From Bacteroidota bacterium (GTDB lineage: Bacteria > Bacteroidota > Bacteroidia > Chitinophagales > Saprospiraceae): DNA of 64,000 bases. The first letter of the stretch is position 1. Every line of letters starts with the position of its first letter. The DNA lies in the NCBI GenBank assembly GCA_030147525.1, contig JASBVF010000040.1, forward strand, positions 62,001 through 126,000, written 5' to 3'. Both the position numbers and the translations under genes were made by a program. The notes under the pieces are model-generated. The model saw only the letters and a program-made list of their open reading frames with translations. It ran no database searches and was not told where the DNA came from. Shown here one piece after another: positions 24,137 to 34,420 of this stretch.

Positions 24137-25651
24137 ATGAAAAAACTTTATTATTCAATTCTGCCGGCTTTTCTTTTTCTCGCTACTCAAACCAACGCAC
24201 AGCGATACCTCACGGAGGTTTTCGACAGCGTGCAGGTGACCCAGAATGTTGAATACGGTAAAAATACCTCTATCCTCAGCGTTATCGGGTTCCCATTACT
24301 TCAACCGCTTTTATTGGATATCTACGAGCCGGCAGGTGATCTTGAATCGGGACGACCGCTTGTTATCTTGATTCATGACGGCAGTTTTTTGCCTTTTCCT
24401 CACAACGGTTTGCCAACCGGTACAAGAACTGATTCGGCGATTGTCTACCTGGCGACCCGACTGGCCAAAATGGGCTACGTCGTCGCTTCGATTGACTACC
24501 GGCTGGGTTGGAATCCATTAGGGCCGTCACAGGATGAACGTGCCTTTACCTTGGTAAATGCCATTTACCGGGGTATTCAGGATGCAAGGACGTGTATTCG
24601 TTTTTTTAAAAAAACAGTTTCTGAAGATGGTGACCCTTACCGCATTTCACCGGAAAAAATAATGCTTTGGGGCGAAGGGGTTGGAGGCGGAATTATCACC
24701 CAATGTGCTGTGTCGCTTGACAGTAGCGACGAACTCCTGATTCCCAAATTAATTATTCCATCCTTTGGACCAATGATTGTTGAATCCGTCAACGGCAACA
24801 TTGACGGTACTTCAGTCGGTATTGTGCCTCCGGGTTATCCGGGTTTTGTTGCCGGGGATACGCTTTGCCATCCCAATCACGCCGGGTTCAGCTCTGATTT
24901 TCAAATGGCCGTCAGCATGCGGGGTGCCGTAATCGATACGTCCTGGTTCGATGGTGACGGGCCTGCGATGATTGGATTTCATGTGCCTTCTGACCCGATT
25001 CTGCCTTATCAGGACTGGTGGCTCGTTGTAGGGCCGCCCATCTTGACCCCGGTTATTGAATTAGATGGTAGTTACCTCACAATATTAAAAGCACAGCAAT
25101 TGGGTTGGAATTCCCTGTTTGCGGGGCAACAATTCGAGGGTGATTTTTCTGATATTGCAAATGAACGAAACGACGGACTGGACGGGCTTTTTCCGTTGCT
25201 TGGCAGCACTCCTGCAGATGGTACACCGTGGCAGTGGTGGGATGAGGCCAATTCGAACAATACACAGGGCCTTCAAAGCAACCCCGACATGTCAGCCGAA
25301 AAAGGGAAAAGTTACTGCGACACCATGCTTGCTTACGTGGCGCCGAGGGCTTGCGTGGCGCTTGACCTGGGATGTTTCACCACCGCTTACAAAGAAAAAA
25401 TACCGCAAGAGCTTGCGGACGGGTTAAAAATATCGCCAAACCCAGCTTCCGGCGAAGTGCAAATCGCCCTATCTGACAATATCATCCCAGACGGATTACT
25501 TCGGATACTTACTCCCAATGGTTCCGTATTTTTTGAGAAAAAGGTAAAAACTGCGCAGGCTCGTATCAATTTGTCCGGATTTCCCTCTGGGACTTATTTG
25601 TTGGTTTGGGAAACAAAAGATGGAGTTTTTACCGGCAAACTAATGCGGTAA
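24137..25651 (+). CDS. T9SS type A secreted alpha/beta-hydrolase-like protein with altered nucleophile elbow
   Basis: 504 residues: signal peptide to about residue 21 (TNAQ), an esterase-like core (RPLVILIHDGSFLPF, ARLAKMGYVVASIDYRLG, IRFFKKT), and a C-terminal type A sorting domain (ISPNPASGEVQIALSD ... GTYLLVWET). In related carboxylesterases the elbow reads GESAGG; here it reads GEGVGG, so the expected nucleophilic Ser is Gly. Unless another Ser has taken over, it may be non-hydrolytic or a binding protein. Expected location is the cell surface or medium. Confidence 0.82.
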   Translation: MKKLYYSILPAFLFLATQTNAQRYLTEVFDSVQVTQNVEYGKNTSILSVIGFPLLQPLLLDIYEPAGDLESGRPLVILIHDGSFLPFPHNGLPTGTRTDSAIVYLATRLAKMGYVVASIDYRLGWNPLGPSQDERAFTLVNAIYRGIQDARTCIRFFKKTVSEDGDPYRISPEKIMLWGEGVGGGIITQCAVSLDSSDELLIPKLIIPSFGPMIVESVNGNIDGTSVGIVPPGYPGFVAGDTLCHPNHAGFSSDFQMAVSMRGAVIDTSWFDGDGPAMIGFHVPSDPILPYQDWWLVVGPPILTPVIELDGSYLTILKAQQLGWNSLFAGQQFEGDFSDIANERNDGLDGLFPLLGSTPADGTPWQWWDEANSNNTQGLQSNPDMSAEKGKSYCDTMLAYVAPRACVALDLGCFTTAYKEKIPQELADGLKISPNPASGEVQIALSDNIIPDGLLRILTPNGSVFFEKKVKTAQARINLSGFPSGTYLLVWETKDGVFTGKLMR

Positions 25652-25764
25652 ATGCTAACACCGTTTTTTTACAATCGGCCCCAGCTCTCGAACGTAGTCC
25701 TCTTTTTTGCCGTAAAAAACTATTTTGCAGCCCACCTTTCACCGACCAAAAACTACTGCCGATC

Positions 25765-26925
25765 ATGCTGACCAATTCCCTCTACGTTCTCACCGTCCTC
25801 TGCCTCATCGTTGCAGGCACCGAATGGCTCGTGCGCCATACGAAAATGCGGCACCTGGGCACAGCGCTGCTTGTCATCGTCCTGACGGCGGTGGTGGCCA
25901 ACCTCGGCATTTTACCCGCAGGCTCGACGGAGGAAAATCCGACTTACATCTACGATGGCATTTTTACCTACCTGGCGCCCATCTCCATTTTCTGGCTGCT
26001 GCTGCGGGTCAACCTGCGGGATGTTTTGAAAGCCGGACTGCCGATGGTGCTGCTTTTTCTTTTCGGCGCTTTGGGTACGACCTTCGGCGTAGTGGCGGGC
26101 ATGTGGGCGGTGAACGGACCGGCGCACATCGGTCAGCTTTTCCCGGCGGTGGGCGGCATGTTTGTGGGAACTTACACCGGCGGCAGCATCAATTTTAACG
26201 CCATCGCCCTCAATTACGACGTCATGCGGGAAGGCGTGCTCTACGGCGGCACCGTCGCCGTGGACAACATCCTGACGACCATCTGGATGGTCGCTACCAT
26301 CGCCCTGCCGAGGTTGCTGATGCCCATTTGGCCGAAGGCCGAAGTAAAAACAGTGAAAGCGGACGGCCCGCTCACTGGCGTAGACGAGGACACCGAAAAC
26401 CTTCACCCGATGGACATTGGCCTGACACTGGCCGCAGGCGCCGGGGCGCTTTTTCTCTCCAACCTCACGGCGGAGTGGACGGGTATTCCTTCCATCATTG
26501 TCATCACGGTGCTGGCGCTGGTCATTGCACAGTTGCCCATTGCGAAGCAAATCAAAGGGGCGCAGACGCTGGGCATGTTTTCTGTGTACCTTTTTCTGGC
26601 GGTCATCGGTGCTTTTTGCAATGTGGAGGCACTGAGCCAGCTGGGGACGCTGGGCGTGGTGCTGTTGGGGCTGGCATTGATCACCGTCATCATTCACGGC
26701 ATTTTCACCTTTGGCGCTGCCCGTGTTTTCAGGATTGATCTGGACATGGCGGCGGTCGTTTCACAGGCCAATGTCGGCGGTGGCACTTCCGCACTGGCGC
26801 TGGCCCGCAGCATGGGGCGGCAGGATTTGGTGCTGCCGGCGGTGCTGCTCGGTTCGCTGGGAAATGCGGTTGGCACTTTCCTGGGGTTTTGGGCGGCGGA
26901 GCAGTTGTTGCCGTGGCTGGGGTGA
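25765..26925 (+). CDS. DUF819 family membrane protein
   Basis: 386 residues from the ATG at 25765; the longer frame from 25606 overlaps the previous gene and has a non-membrane leader. About 10 hydrophobic segments are seen. The Gly-rich loop VGGMFVGTYTGGSINFNA in the middle and its C-terminal echo VSQANVGGGTSALALARSMG are the paired motifs of DUF819 (YjcL-like), a two-fold inverted transporter-like fold. The substrate is unknown. Third-position GC is high, unlike the T9SS gene before it. Confidence 0.88.
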   Translation: MLTNSLYVLTVLCLIVAGTEWLVRHTKMRHLGTALLVIVLTAVVANLGILPAGSTEENPTYIYDGIFTYLAPISIFWLLLRVNLRDVLKAGLPMVLLFLFGALGTTFGVVAGMWAVNGPAHIGQLFPAVGGMFVGTYTGGSINFNAIALNYDVMREGVLYGGTVAVDNILTTIWMVATIALPRLLMPIWPKAEVKTVKADGPLTGVDEDTENLHPMDIGLTLAAGAGALFLSNLTAEWTGIPSIIVITVLALVIAQLPIAKQIKGAQTLGMFSVYLFLAVIGAFCNVEALSQLGTLGVVLLGLALITVIIHGIFTFGAARVFRIDLDMAAVVSQANVGGGTSALALARSMGRQDLVLPAVLLGSLGNAVGTFLGFWAAEQLLPWLG

Positions 26926-27076
26926 GGCGATTGTTTCAGGTTAAGTATTTTGTGTGTCCGATTTCAGCTGCGGCACTTAATTTTTTCTTTGGTTGAAATA
27001 CTGCCGCCTCACACAAGCGTTAGGTTTTCTTCATTCGCTCCTTCGCAGGACTTTGTTTAAAAAAACCAGTTAGAAA

Positions 27077-29794
27077 ATGATCGGAAAAATTACTTTTCAA
27101 ACGCTTACATTTTTAGTTGCCACGCTGCTTGCCGTTTTGCAAAATGATTACAAGGGGCACGAATCCCGCCAGCAATTTCAATACTCAGAAACTGACGCTT
27201 CGCCCATTACTTGTGACACCACTTATTTAAAAAGCTACGGGGCACCTGGCACAGCCGAACTTGCTTATACCATTGCCGCTGCACCCGGTGGTGGCTTGTT
27301 TTTGGCGGGAGGCAGTGGCAACCAGGCCATGATTTCCCTGCTCGATGCGGATGGGAATCTCATCTGGACCCGCCAGTTCAACCCGACTGCTGATGCCGAT
27401 GATTTCATTACTAGGATTAAACTGGACAGCGATGGTTATATCATTGGGGTGGGTCAAACAAAGCCGGTAGCCGGAAATGTTGAGGTATTTGCTTTTAAAT
27501 ATGACTGGCAAAATGATCAGATTATTTGGATCAACGAACTGGATATTTCCGATCCTGCTATTGAAGGGTACAACGATATCGTGGAAAAAGAACCGGGTGG
27601 TAACTATTTTATCATTGGGCATATAACACCAGTTAGCGCAGTGGCTGATGTTGCCCTGCTGCTGGAAGTGGATCGAAACACAGGTTTGAATGTTTTTGTC
27701 AAAACCTTTACGCTGACAGATCAGCAAAGCTTTCTCAGAGGAACTGTATTAAATAATTCTTTCTATGTTGCCGGTATGTTTTCTGCGCTTGGCCGGCGGC
27801 CAAGTCTCATTCGCTTCGATTTGAACGGCAATCCTCTCTGGGCTAAAATTTACCTTTTATCCATTTTTCCTCCATCAGGAGAATTCTTTGTACCTGCAGG
27901 TATTGCCGGCGATGATGATATGGTGATTTTTGGAGTTGATAATGGCGGCGCATCAAGTAGCCTGTATACCATGTTCCTTTTTAATACCGATACTGATGGT
28001 AATCTTGGCTGGGCTAAAAGCATTAAAATACCTGCTCTTTCTATCAGTATTCCGGGGAACGTTATCCATGTGCCGGATGGCTATGTCTGCACAGGTACAG
28101 GATTGAAGCCTGGTGCTTCGGTGTCCGATCTGTTTATTTTTAAAACGGACCTGGATGGCAACCTGCTTTGGAGCAAAAGATATGGCAGTCCGGATATAAA
28201 GATTGGCAAAGACCTGCTCTGGCACAATAATCTCATTTATCTGACCGGAGGCATCAATCCTTTGGGTGCCTCCAGTGACGTGCTGCTCGGCAGTATAAAA
28301 AATGACGGAACTTATGTTGGAACAGGTAATTGTAATCTGATCAGCGACCTGGTAATTGACTATACTGACTGGACAAACCCATTTGAAGGTCAATACACCA
28401 TCTCAGAGACGGCCTACAATACCAGCTTTTTCAGTAATTTGGTCAATACCCAAAATGTCGCCTTTCAGCAGCAAACCATTTGTCTCAATCCCTGCTGCGA
28501 AACCAAACCCGACGCCGTCTTTCAAAATGCCTTCGCCGAATGTGCCGGCGACAGCCTGAGTGTTACTTTGAACATATGCAACGAAGGTTTTACCAACCTC
28601 CCAGCTGGTACCTATATCTCATTTTACAACGGCGACCCTACCGCCGGACTGGCCCCGCTCATCAGCTTGCAGCAAACTCCGCAAGCCGTGGAGCCGGATA
28701 GTTGCCTGACTTTTTCGGTGAAAATTCCATACGCCACGCCGCCCGTTTCCATCGTGGTCAACGACCAGGGAACTTTTCCCCAACCCATCGACCTCGGCGG
28801 AGCAGGACCGGTAACGGACATCGAAGAGTGTGATTTCACCAACAACATCGGTATGCTGGACATAACCGGCATCCCGCCCCCGCTCGACCTTGGCGCTGAC
28901 ACGTTGGCCTGCCCCGGCGATTCGTTGCTGCTGACGGCGAGCGGTTTTGACCACTACGAATGGTTTCCGAAAAATCTATTCGCCTGCGATTCGTGTGCTT
29001 CGCAATTCGTTGTTCCTCAGCCGGATAGCATTTTTGAAATCATCGTGACGGCAGGCACGGACGACGGCTGCTTCAGCGCCGATACGGTCAGGGTCGGGGC
29101 GACAGAGCCGGTTTTTACTTTCGATACGGTTTATTTCTGCCCTGGTGACACGGCACTGGTTTTCGGCCAGCCGGTGACGGAGCCGGGCGAATACGTGGGC
29201 GTGTTTCCCCGTGCGGAGGGCTGCGACTCCATCCATCAAATTTCATTAAAAACTGCCTCCAACCTGCTCCTCCAATTGCCCGCCGATCTCACCATTGAAC
29301 TCGGCGATTCCATCCGCCTCGACCCGCTGACGAACGGCCTGAACCTGACCTGGCAGTGGTCGCCACCGGACGGATTGAGTTGCGACGATTGCCGGCGACC
29401 GTGGGCAAGGCCGTTTGAAACGACCCGCTACACCCTCACTGCCACTGACGAAAACGGCTGCGACGCCAGTGATGAAATGCTGCTGACGATGCTGCTGAAT
29501 CGCCGGATTTTTATCCCCACCGCCTTCAGCCCGAACGGGGACGGGATCAATGATGTGTTCCTGATTTTTGCCGGTGGCAATGTGGCAAGAGTACGGTCAT
29601 TCCAGCTTTTCGACCGCTGGGGAGAGAAGATTTTCGAAAATTTCAACTTTCCGCCGAACGACCCGGCGCACGGCTGGGATGGTTTTTTCAAAGGAAAACC
29701 GATGAACCCGGCGGTGTTTGTGTACAAAGCGGAAGTGGAGTACGTGGATGGGGAGGTGGAGGTTTTTCAGGGGGATGTTTCACTGTTGAGGTAG
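27077..29794 (+). CDS. T9SS type B secreted protein with PQQ-like propeller and gliding-associated C-terminal domain
   Basis: 905 residues with an N-terminal signal segment. Residues about 50-430 carry repeats such as DADGNLIWTRQF, FDLNGNPLWAKIY and TDLDGNLLWSKRYG, propeller blades of the outer-membrane WD/PQQ style. A CARDB-like block follows (LNICNEGFTNLPAGTYISFY ... CDFTNNIGML) and an Ig-like segment. The C-terminus is the gliding-motility-associated domain: FIPTAFSPNGDGINDVF, FDRWGEKIFE, GWDGFFKGKPMNPAVFVY. This is the type B T9SS signal, often for large adhesins. The function of the propeller is unknown. Confidence 0.92.
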   Translation: MIGKITFQTLTFLVATLLAVLQNDYKGHESRQQFQYSETDASPITCDTTYLKSYGAPGTAELAYTIAAAPGGGLFLAGGSGNQAMISLLDADGNLIWTRQFNPTADADDFITRIKLDSDGYIIGVGQTKPVAGNVEVFAFKYDWQNDQIIWINELDISDPAIEGYNDIVEKEPGGNYFIIGHITPVSAVADVALLLEVDRNTGLNVFVKTFTLTDQQSFLRGTVLNNSFYVAGMFSALGRRPSLIRFDLNGNPLWAKIYLLSIFPPSGEFFVPAGIAGDDDMVIFGVDNGGASSSLYTMFLFNTDTDGNLGWAKSIKIPALSISIPGNVIHVPDGYVCTGTGLKPGASVSDLFIFKTDLDGNLLWSKRYGSPDIKIGKDLLWHNNLIYLTGGINPLGASSDVLLGSIKNDGTYVGTGNCNLISDLVIDYTDWTNPFEGQYTISETAYNTSFFSNLVNTQNVAFQQQTICLNPCCETKPDAVFQNAFAECAGDSLSVTLNICNEGFTNLPAGTYISFYNGDPTAGLAPLISLQQTPQAVEPDSCLTFSVKIPYATPPVSIVVNDQGTFPQPIDLGGAGPVTDIEECDFTNNIGMLDITGIPPPLDLGADTLACPGDSLLLTASGFDHYEWFPKNLFACDSCASQFVVPQPDSIFEIIVTAGTDDGCFSADTVRVGATEPVFTFDTVYFCPGDTALVFGQPVTEPGEYVGVFPRAEGCDSIHQISLKTASNLLLQLPADLTIELGDSIRLDPLTNGLNLTWQWSPPDGLSCDDCRRPWARPFETTRYTLTATDENGCDASDEMLLTMLLNRRIFIPTAFSPNGDGINDVFLIFAGGNVARVRSFQLFDRWGEKIFENFNFPPNDPAHGWDGFFKGKPMNPAVFVYKAEVEYVDGEVEVFQGDVSLLR

Positions 29795-29855
29795 CGAACG
29801 TGTTTTAAGTGTGCCTGTTTTTAAATAAATTGCACGTCGATTAAAAGTTAAAACA

Positions 29856-30425
29856 ATGCTAGTAGCTGAAAAGAAAATCACGGTTCCTGAATTTCTTCAA
29901 ATGGAATTTGAAGGAGAGGACGCATACTATGAACTCATCAATGGCCAAATAGTGAAAAAATCTGCCCCTACCGTCCAGCACCAGGAATGCTCACTCCTGC
30001 TCACGTTAAAATTTGGAAATTTTGTAGTTGAGAAAAAATTGGGCAAAATTTATACTGCGCCTACTGACGTTTACCTCGACGATTTCAACCACGTACTGCC
30101 CGACATTTTTTTTATTTCTACTGCAAACAATAAAATCATTGACTACCGGGAAGGCGTCGTCACCGGAGCGCCGGATTTGATCGTCGAAATTCTCTCGCCC
30201 GGCACGATGGGCAACGATCGTTTTGACAAAAAAGAAGCCTACGAAAACGCCGGCGTGAAAGAATACTGGCTGGTGGACCCGAACAATCGCTCGATTGAAG
30301 TTTATGAAAATAAGGATGGCCGCTTTGAACCTCACTCATTTGCAGCAGTGGAAGGTAAGGTTCAATCAAAAGTATTGGAAGGGTTTGAAGTGGATATTTT
30401 GGATATTTTTCCTGCTGGCAGCTGA
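29856..30425 (+). CDS. Uma2 family (DUF820) PD-(D/E)XK nuclease-fold protein
   Basis: 189 residues. Visible are YYELINGQIV, LPDIFFIS with the first Asp, PDLIVEILSPGT with the Asp/Glu pair, KKEAYENAGVKEYWLVDP and the short C-terminal strand region; this is the classic Uma2 layout. The family has a restriction-endonuclease-like fold, is abundant in cyanobacteria and Bacteroidota, and its biological role is unclear. It is a single gene with a small gap after the T9SS gene, and a perfect 41-bp inverted repeat lies just beyond its stop. Confidence 0.92.
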   Translation: MLVAEKKITVPEFLQMEFEGEDAYYELINGQIVKKSAPTVQHQECSLLLTLKFGNFVVEKKLGKIYTAPTDVYLDDFNHVLPDIFFISTANNKIIDYREGVVTGAPDLIVEILSPGTMGNDRFDKKEAYENAGVKEYWLVDPNNRSIEVYENKDGRFEPHSFAAVEGKVQSKVLEGFEVDILDIFPAGS

Positions 30426-30436
30426 GGCTTAATTTT

Positions 30437-30532
30437 AAAATGTAGAATGTAGAATTTTCAATGTAGAATGTAGAAGGAGCGACGGTGCAAGCCTTCTACA
30501 TTCTACATTGAAAATTCTACATTCTACATTTT
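30437..30532. repeat. Perfect 41-bp inverted micro-word repeat (word TGTAGAA) that supplies the aspS stop
   Basis: Arms 30437-30477 and 30492-30532 are exact reverse complements over 41 nt, with a 14-nt GC-rich loop. Each arm has the form (TGTAGAA)x2-TTTTCAA-(TGTAGAA)x2. The right arm enters aspS and provides its last codon and TAG stop. The element fills the 98-bp gap between convergent genes. Confidence 0.95.
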
Positions 30533-32299
30533 TATCTTCTCCGTCTGCACCTTCAAAAACAACTCGTTCAACTGCACATCATCGATTGCTGACGGCGCAT
30601 CGATCATCATGTCCCGGCCCATGTTGTTTTTCGGGAAGGCGATGAAATCCCGTATGCTCGTCTGACCACGCATCACGGCGCAGAGGCGGTCGAAACCGAA
30701 GGCGATGCCACCGTGCGGAGGCGCGCCGTACTCGAAAGCGCCGAGCAGGAAGCCGAATTGATTTTCAGCCTGCTCCTGCGTGAAACCGAGCAGTTTGAAA
30801 TTTTTCTCCTGCAAAGCACGGTCGTGGATACGGATGGAGCCGCCGCCGATTTCCACCCCGTTGATGACGAGGTCGTAGGCGTTGGCACGCAGGTTTTTGA
30901 GCGTTTCGTGGTCGCCGCTCATCATTTTTTCAGCGTCTTCGGGTAGCGGCGAGGTGAACGGGTGGTGCATGGCGAAGAAGCGCTGCGAGTCTTCGTCCCA
31001 CTCGAGCAGCGGGAAGTTGACGACCCAGAGCGGCTTGAATTCGCCGGGTTTCATAAGTCCCATGCGGCGGCCCATTTCGAGGCGGAGTTCGTTGAGTTGC
31101 TTGCGGGTTTTTTCAGCTTCGCCGCTGAGGATGAGCAGCAGGTCGCCGGGTGAAGCGTTGAATTTTTTCACCCAAACATTCAAATCTTCGTCGCTGTAAA
31201 ATTTACCGACCGTAGATTTAAAAGTACCGTCAGCATTCACCTTCACCCAAACCAAACCTTTTGCGCCGATCTGCGGGCGTTTCATCCACTCGGTCAGTTC
31301 GTTCAGGTCTTTGTTGGAATAATTATCTGCCTGTCCTGCAGCGCAGATGCCCACGACCAGTTCGGCGCTGTCGAACACGCCGAAGCCTTTGCCTTGCGCC
31401 ACGTCGTTCAGTTCGCAGAACTCCATGCCAAAGCGGGTGTCGGGTTTGTCCGAGCCGTAGCGAGTCATGGCCTCATCGTAGCTCATGCGGGGAAAGTCGG
31501 GCAGTTCGGTGCCGAGGACGGTTTTGAACAAATGTTTGGTCAAACCCTCGAACGTGTTCAGGATGTCCTCACGAGTGACGAAGGCCATTTCGCAGTCGAT
31601 CTGCGTGAACTCCGGCTGGCGGTCGGCCCGCAGGTCTTCGTCCCGGAAGCATTTCACGATCTGGAAATATTTGTCCATGCCGGCCACCATCAGAATTTGC
31701 TTGAACGTCTGCGGCGACTGTGGCAGGGCGTAAAACTGACCGGGGTTGAGGCGGCTGGGCACGACGAAATCCCGTGCGCCTTCCGGTGTGCTTTTGATCA
31801 AATTCGGGGTTTCGATTTCAAGAAAACCCTCGCCGGCGAGGTACTTGCGTGTTTCGATACCCACCTGGCTGCGGAAAATGACATTTTTCTGCACGGGTGT
31901 GCGACGCAGGTCGAGGTAGCGGTATTTCATGCGGAGGTCGTCGCCGCCGTCGGTGTCGTCTTCGATCGTGAAGGGCGGCACCTTGGAGGCGTTGAGCACG
32001 TCCAGTTTGGTCACCTGGATTTCGATGTCGCCGGTAGGGCGGTTGGGATTTTTGGCCGAGCGCTCCCGCACGAGGCCGGTGGCGGAGATGACGAATTCAC
32101 GGCCCAGTTTACGGGCTTTTTCGCAAAGGGCGGCATCGTCTTCCATGTTGAAAACGAGCTGCGTGATGCCGTAGCGGTCCCGCAAATCGAGGAAAGTCAT
32201 ACCTCCGAAATCACGGCTGGTTTGCACCCAGCCTGAAAGTTTTACTTCTTGTCCGACGTGCTGCATGCGCAGCTCTCCGCAGTTGTGTGTCCTGTACAT
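30524..32299 (-). CDS. aspS: Aspartyl-tRNA synthetase
   Basis: 591 residues, the bacterial-type length with the GAD insertion domain. The OB-fold anticodon domain is at about 1-110. Class II motif 2 ([16 protein letters not shown]) and motif 3 ([15 protein letters not shown]) are intact, and QSPQTFKQ precedes motif 2. It charges tRNA-Asp. The 3' end lies within the inverted repeat at 30437-30532, so the last residue (Met) and the stop codon come from the repeat word. A -7 box at 32395-32402 predicts a leader of about 90 nt that would contain the second inverted repeat at 32300-32386. Confidence 0.97.
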   Translation of the reverse strand: MYRTHNCGELRMQHVGQEVKLSGWVQTSRDFGGMTFLDLRDRYGITQLVFNMEDDAALCEKARKLGREFVISATGLVRERSAKNPNRPTGDIEIQVTKLDVLNASKVPPFTIEDDTDGGDDLRMKYRYLDLRRTPVQKNVIFRSQVGIETRKYLAGEGFLEIETPNLIKSTPEGARDFVVPSRLNPGQFYALPQSPQTFKQILMVAGMDKYFQIVKCFRDEDLRADRQPEFTQIDCEMAFVTREDILNTFEGLTKHLFKTVLGTELPDFPRMSYDEAMTRYGSDKPDTRFGMEFCELNDVAQGKGFGVFDSAELVVGICAAGQADNYSNKDLNELTEWMKRPQIGAKGLVWVKVNADGTFKSTVGKFYSDEDLNVWVKKFNASPGDLLLILSGEAEKTRKQLNELRLEMGRRMGLMKPGEFKPLWVVNFPLLEWDEDSQRFFAMHHPFTSPLPEDAEKMMSGDHETLKNLRANAYDLVINGVEIGGGSIRIHDRALQEKNFKLLGFTQEQAENQFGFLLGAFEYGAPPHGGIAFGFDRLCAVMRGQTSIRDFIAFPKNNMGRDMMIDAPSAIDDVQLNELFLKVQTEKIKM

Positions 32300-32386
32300 T
32301 TTGTAAATTAGTAAATTAGTAAATTGGGGAATTGGTGTAGCGGGAGACCCTGATTTACTAATTCCCTAATTCACCAATTTCCCAAA
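32300..32386. repeat. Inverted micro-word repeat (word AAATTAGT) in the aspS 5' leader
   Basis: The left arm (from 32300) holds AAATTAGT, AAATTAGT, AAATTGGGG, AATTGGTG; the right arm (to 32386) is its imperfect reverse complement, with one gap and a few mismatches over about 30 nt. The hinge includes GGGAGACCC. The vocabulary and hinge are shared with 35433-35520. Confidence 0.75.
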
Positions 32387-32619
32387 ACGGGTCGCAAAAA
32401 TAGGAGGTTCTACGTCAAAAATTCCGGGCGGTTTGGAAAATTGACACGTTTTTTGAAACTATAAGAATAACCCATCCCTTCAACCGTTAATTCGCTGCCG
32501 AAGAAAAAATACCGGCGAATTTTATTTTTGCCCTTGCGCCGAACCGTACACCTTTGTTGTCACATTAGCTGATTTTTGCCGTACTTTTTAAAAAAATAGA
32601 AAAAGAACCGATAATTGAT
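32387..32619. other. Divergent upstream region of aspS and the M23 gene
   Basis: 233 bp (320 with the repeat) without a credible gene. It has the aspS -7 box at one end. TTTTTG (about 32525-32530) with TACACCTTTG (about 32547-32556) is a possible, non-canonical promoter for the M23 gene. Confidence 0.45.
32395..32402 (-). promoter_or_regulatory. -7 element (TATTTTTG) for aspS
   Basis: An exact TAnnTTTG match on the minus strand, 95 nt upstream of the aspS ATG. A TTTTTG element lies about 13 nt further upstream, closer than usual. Confidence 0.45.
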
Positions 32620-34353
32620 ATGAAAAGGATTTTGCCATTGCTCGCATTACCGCTGTTGATTTTTGCATTCACAGGTCCGACGCCCAAGGAAAAGAGTTAT
32701 CCTAAAAACTACTTCCAGTCACCGGTGTCGCACTCCCTGCTGCTTTCGGGTACGTTCGGGGAGTTGAGGCCCAACCATTTCCACGCAGGTATCGACATCA
32801 AATCGAGCAAAGGGGTAGCCGGAGATCCTATTTTTTCTGCAGCCGACGGCTACATCGCCCGGATCAAGGTGGATGAGAGCGGCTACGGAAATTCAATTTA
32901 TATCAGCCATCCGAATGGCTACACCACCGTTTACGCACACCTGGACCGCTTCACCGATGAGGTGGCTGCCTACGTGAAAGCACAGCAGTACAATCAGCAA
33001 TCCTTTGAAGTAGACTTGAAACCAGGCTTCGACCAGTTCCCGGTCGGGCAGGGCGAACAGATCGGACTGATGGGCAATACCGGAAGCTCCAACGGGGCTC
33101 ACCTGCATTTCGAAGTGCGGGAGACACATTCGCAAAATCCGATAAATCCGCTGCTGTTCGGGTTCAATGTTATGGACAACATCGCCCCGAAAATGCATTC
33201 GCTGAAGGTTTATTTTTTAAATGAAAACAGAGAGGAAAAAGAAGGCAAGGCATTTTCGGTGTACAAATCCGGAAGCGGTGACTACCGGGTGAAAGGCGAC
33301 ACACTCACCGTCGGCGCCTCCAAGGCAGGATTTGCCCTCAAGGTGTACGACCATTTCGACCGGGTGAGCAACTGGAATGGCATTTACTCGCTTGGCATGT
33401 ACCAGGATGACAGCCTCGTGTACGAGTTCAATCTCGAGTCTTTTTCATTCGAGGAAAGCCGCTACATCAATGCCCACTGCGATTACGAAGAGCGGGTGAC
33501 GAAAAACAGCTACTACAACCGCTGTTATGCCTTGCCTGGTAACCAGCTTTCCATTTACAAGCAGCTTCAAAACTTTGGTATCGTCAACCTGCGGGAAGGC
33601 CGCCCCAGCAAAATAACGATGGTGGCTGCCGATGTGGCAGGCAATTTTTCCAAACTTGAATTTTGGGTGAAACAGGGAGGCGTACCGGCCATGGCAGTGT
33701 CTAATCAACCGTTTGACTACATTCTTCCCTTTGACGAGGGCAATATGATCCAAACCGAGGGGCTCTACCTGCACATGCCGCCCGGCACACTGTATGAAAA
33801 TCTTTATTTGAATTATAAAACAACGCCCGAGCGCTCGAACGGCTGCTACTCGCAGGTACACCATCTGCACGACAGCCGTACGCCCGTGCACGATTATTTT
33901 GAAATCGGTATTCGCCCCACGATTTCCATTCCGGCGGAGCTGAAGCCCAAGGTTTTTGTTGCCTACTGCAACGGCGGCGGCGTCTGGAATTGCGGGGGGC
34001 AGTGGAAGGAGGGATTCCTCCGGGCGAAAGTGCGTGCACTCGGCGACTACTGCATCATGGTGGATGTGACACCACCCTCCGTCAAACCCGTCATCTTCAG
34101 TCCTAACATGAAAGGCGTAAAGCAGATGAAATTCAAAATCAGCGATAATGTCGCCACCTCAGGTAACGTACGTAGCCTGACCTATCAGGCCTGGGTGGAC
34201 GACCAGTGGATTTTGATGGAATACGATAAAAAAAGTGGTACGCTGAGCCACGAATTTGATGACCGGATTGGCCGTGGCGAACACGAATTAAAGCTGGTGG
34301 TGAAAGATGCCGTGGGGAATGAGACGGTCTTCGAACGCAAATTTTACCGTTAA
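32620..34353 (+). CDS. M23 family metallopeptidase (LytM-like), secreted
   Basis: 577 residues with a signal peptide (about 1-19). The M23 domain lies near the N-terminus: HAGIDI (first Zn ligands His55, Asp59), YAHLDRF (His107) and HLHFEV (His161, His163), with GSSNGAH before it. This set of residues is complete, so an active Zn endopeptidase that cuts peptidoglycan cross-links is expected. The remaining 400 residues are strand-rich and have no recognised enzymatic motif. Acts in the periplasm. Two Kazal inhibitor lipoproteins follow on the same strand. Confidence 0.92.
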   Translation: MKRILPLLALPLLIFAFTGPTPKEKSYPKNYFQSPVSHSLLLSGTFGELRPNHFHAGIDIKSSKGVAGDPIFSAADGYIARIKVDESGYGNSIYISHPNGYTTVYAHLDRFTDEVAAYVKAQQYNQQSFEVDLKPGFDQFPVGQGEQIGLMGNTGSSNGAHLHFEVRETHSQNPINPLLFGFNVMDNIAPKMHSLKVYFLNENREEKEGKAFSVYKSGSGDYRVKGDTLTVGASKAGFALKVYDHFDRVSNWNGIYSLGMYQDDSLVYEFNLESFSFEESRYINAHCDYEERVTKNSYYNRCYALPGNQLSIYKQLQNFGIVNLREGRPSKITMVAADVAGNFSKLEFWVKQGGVPAMAVSNQPFDYILPFDEGNMIQTEGLYLHMPPGTLYENLYLNYKTTPERSNGCYSQVHHLHDSRTPVHDYFEIGIRPTISIPAELKPKVFVAYCNGGGVWNCGGQWKEGFLRAKVRALGDYCIMVDVTPPSVKPVIFSPNMKGVKQMKFKISDNVATSGNVRSLTYQAWVDDQWILMEYDKKSGTLSHEFDDRIGRGEHELKLVVKDAVGNETVFERKFYR

Positions 34354-34420
34354 AAAGTCCATGACCCAACCAGTTTTCATGATTTCGCCGTCTATCCGGG
34401 TGAACTAAAACTTTTTTATC

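Noticed and set aside
30437-30532. CRISPR array
   Set aside because: The repeats are 7-nt words without spacers of constant length, and no cas genes are nearby.
32300-32386. T-box or other riboswitch in the aspS leader
   Set aside because: No T-box sequence or specifier loop is visible; the structure is made only of the micro-word mirror.
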